Source: Pseudomonadota bacterium (GTDB lineage Bacteria > Pseudomonadota > Alphaproteobacteria > Rhizobiales > Rhizobiaceae). Taken from it: a DNA stretch of 17,863 bases. This document shows positions 17,162 through 17,863 of the stretch, piece after piece. Under the pieces are notes generated by a model. It had not been told where the DNA came from. It saw nothing but the letters and a program-made list of their open reading frames with translations, and ran no database searches. The position numbers were made by a program, and so were the translations under genes. How positions within the stretch are numbered: position 1 is the stretch's first letter; each line of letters opens with the position of its first letter. The DNA lies in assembly GCA_023419535.1 (NCBI GenBank), contig JAEZXX010000076.1:1-17863 (forward strand). Direction: 5' to 3'.

Positions 17162-17863
17162 TCAGCCGAGCTTCGCCTTCACCGCCAGGAGGTCGCGCCA
17201 AGCGAGGCGCTTCTGCGCCGGCTGCCGCAGCAGGTAGGCCGGGTGCAGCATGGCGGTCGCGGCGATGGTGATGTCGTCGCCGCGCTTCAGCTCCGTCCAT
17301 TTGCCGCGCAGCCGCATGATGCCCTCGTCGCTCGACAGGATCGCCTTGGCGGCCGGCGAGCCGAGGCAGATCAGCACCTTCGGCCGCACCAGCTCGATCT
17401 GCCGCATCGTGAAGGGCAGGCACATCTCGGTCTCGGCCGGCGTCGGCGAGCGGTTGCCGGGCGGGCGCCAGGGCACGGTGTTCGTCACCCGCACCGCCTC
17501 GCGCGCGAGCCCGATCGCGGCGAGCATGCGGTCGAGCAGGCGGCCCGAGCGGCCGACGAAGGGAACGCCGGCCTCGTCCTCCTCGCGCCCCGGCGCCTCG
17601 CCGACGATCATCAGGTCGGCGTCCGCCGCGCCGTTGCCGAAGACGAGCGAGCGCGCCGTCAGCCGCAGATTGCAGCCCTCGAAGCTCTCGAAGGCGGCCT
17701 GGAGTTCCTCCAGCGTTTCGGCCGTGCGCGCTCTGGCGCGTGCGTCGTCGATCGCCTCGGCCTCGCTCCGCGTCGAGGCGTAGGCGGGCAGGGCGCCGGA
17801 TTGCGGCGGCGGCGCGGACGGCGCTTCGACGCTCGGGGCCGGCGCGCGGGAGAGGGCCGGCGC
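17162..17863 (-). CDS. Family 4 uracil-DNA glycosylase, 5' end beyond window
   Basis: Removes uracil from DNA to begin base-excision repair of deaminated cytosine. The frame is open to the last base of the window, so the N-terminus is missing; 233 residues are visible. A Pro/Ala-rich stretch precedes the domain (EELQAAFESFEGCNLRLTAR). Motif 1 is VGEAPGREEDEAGVPFVGRSG and motif 2 is HPAYLLR near the end, with NTVPWRPPGNRSPTPAETEMC between. The internal ATG at 17611 cannot be the start because it lies inside motif 1. Classical family 4 enzymes hold an iron-sulphur cluster with four cysteines; only two of these positions (EGC and EMC) are cysteine here. From memory this pattern is common in alphaproteobacterial homologues. 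The protein ends in LAWRDLLAVKAKLG, a typical C-terminus. Confidence 0.93.
   Translation of the reverse strand, partial: APALSRAPAPSVEAPSAPPPQSGALPAYASTRSEAEAIDDARARARTAETLEELQAAFESFEGCNLRLTARSLVFGNGAADADLMIVGEAPGREEDEAGVPFVGRSGRLLDRMLAAIGLAREAVRVTNTVPWRPPGNRSPTPAETEMCLPFTMRQIELVRPKVLICLGSPAAKAILSSDEGIMRLRGKWTELKRGDDITIAATAMLHPAYLLRQPAQKRLAWRDLLAVKAKLG

Noticed and set aside
14971..17271. Open frame of 766 codons on the + strand across the GT25 and MFS genes
   Set aside because: Shadow frame over two recognised genes and the gap between them, with low-complexity composition.
17162..17611. UDG starting at the internal ATG 17611
   Set aside because: This would delete the N-terminal part of the domain just before the GEAPG motif; the frame with family-like sequence continues to the window end, so the gene is cut by the window edge.

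Overview
The window is about 17.9 kb of very GC-rich DNA with dense genes and strong G/C preference at third codon positions. Several genes point to an alphaproteobacterium, most likely of the order Hyphomicrobiales (Rhizobiales). These are a PleC-type cell-cycle kinase, a GlnE adenylyltransferase, a UDG of the form I associate with alphaproteobacteria, and a CtrA-like box with GANTC sites in front of pleC. I cannot place the family. This is an ordinary chromosomal region: I see no tRNA, rRNA, insertion sequence, CRISPR array or phage gene.

Left part, + strand (59-5278): an OmpR-type response regulator, a membrane histidine kinase and glnE form one run of genes. A strong hairpin starts at the regulator's stop codon, and the kinase stop overlaps a possible TTG start of glnE. 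A 329-bp convergent gap follows, holding three consecutive inverted repeats that resemble dispersed intergenic repeats of Rhizobiales.

Middle, - strand (12129-5608): pepN (aminopeptidase N), then pleC, then an unusual protein with a Crp/Fnr DNA-binding half at the N-terminus and a receiver domain at the C-terminus. The pleC upstream region carries TTAACCAT inside a near-complete CtrA box, plus clustered GANTC sites, so it looks cell-cycle controlled. The Crp-receiver fusion is the most unusual gene here. It may be a phosphorylation-controlled Crp-type regulator, possibly served by PleC or by a kinase encoded elsewhere.

Right part: an EamA transporter (+) converges on a - strand locus with a family 25 glycosyltransferase whose reading frame ends inside the start of a GH16 glycoside hydrolase domain. 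The hydrolase continues in another frame with no start of its own. One missing base would explain this; restored, the gene would encode about 698 residues. An MFS transporter (-) and a family 4 uracil-DNA glycosylase (-, cut by the window edge) complete the window.
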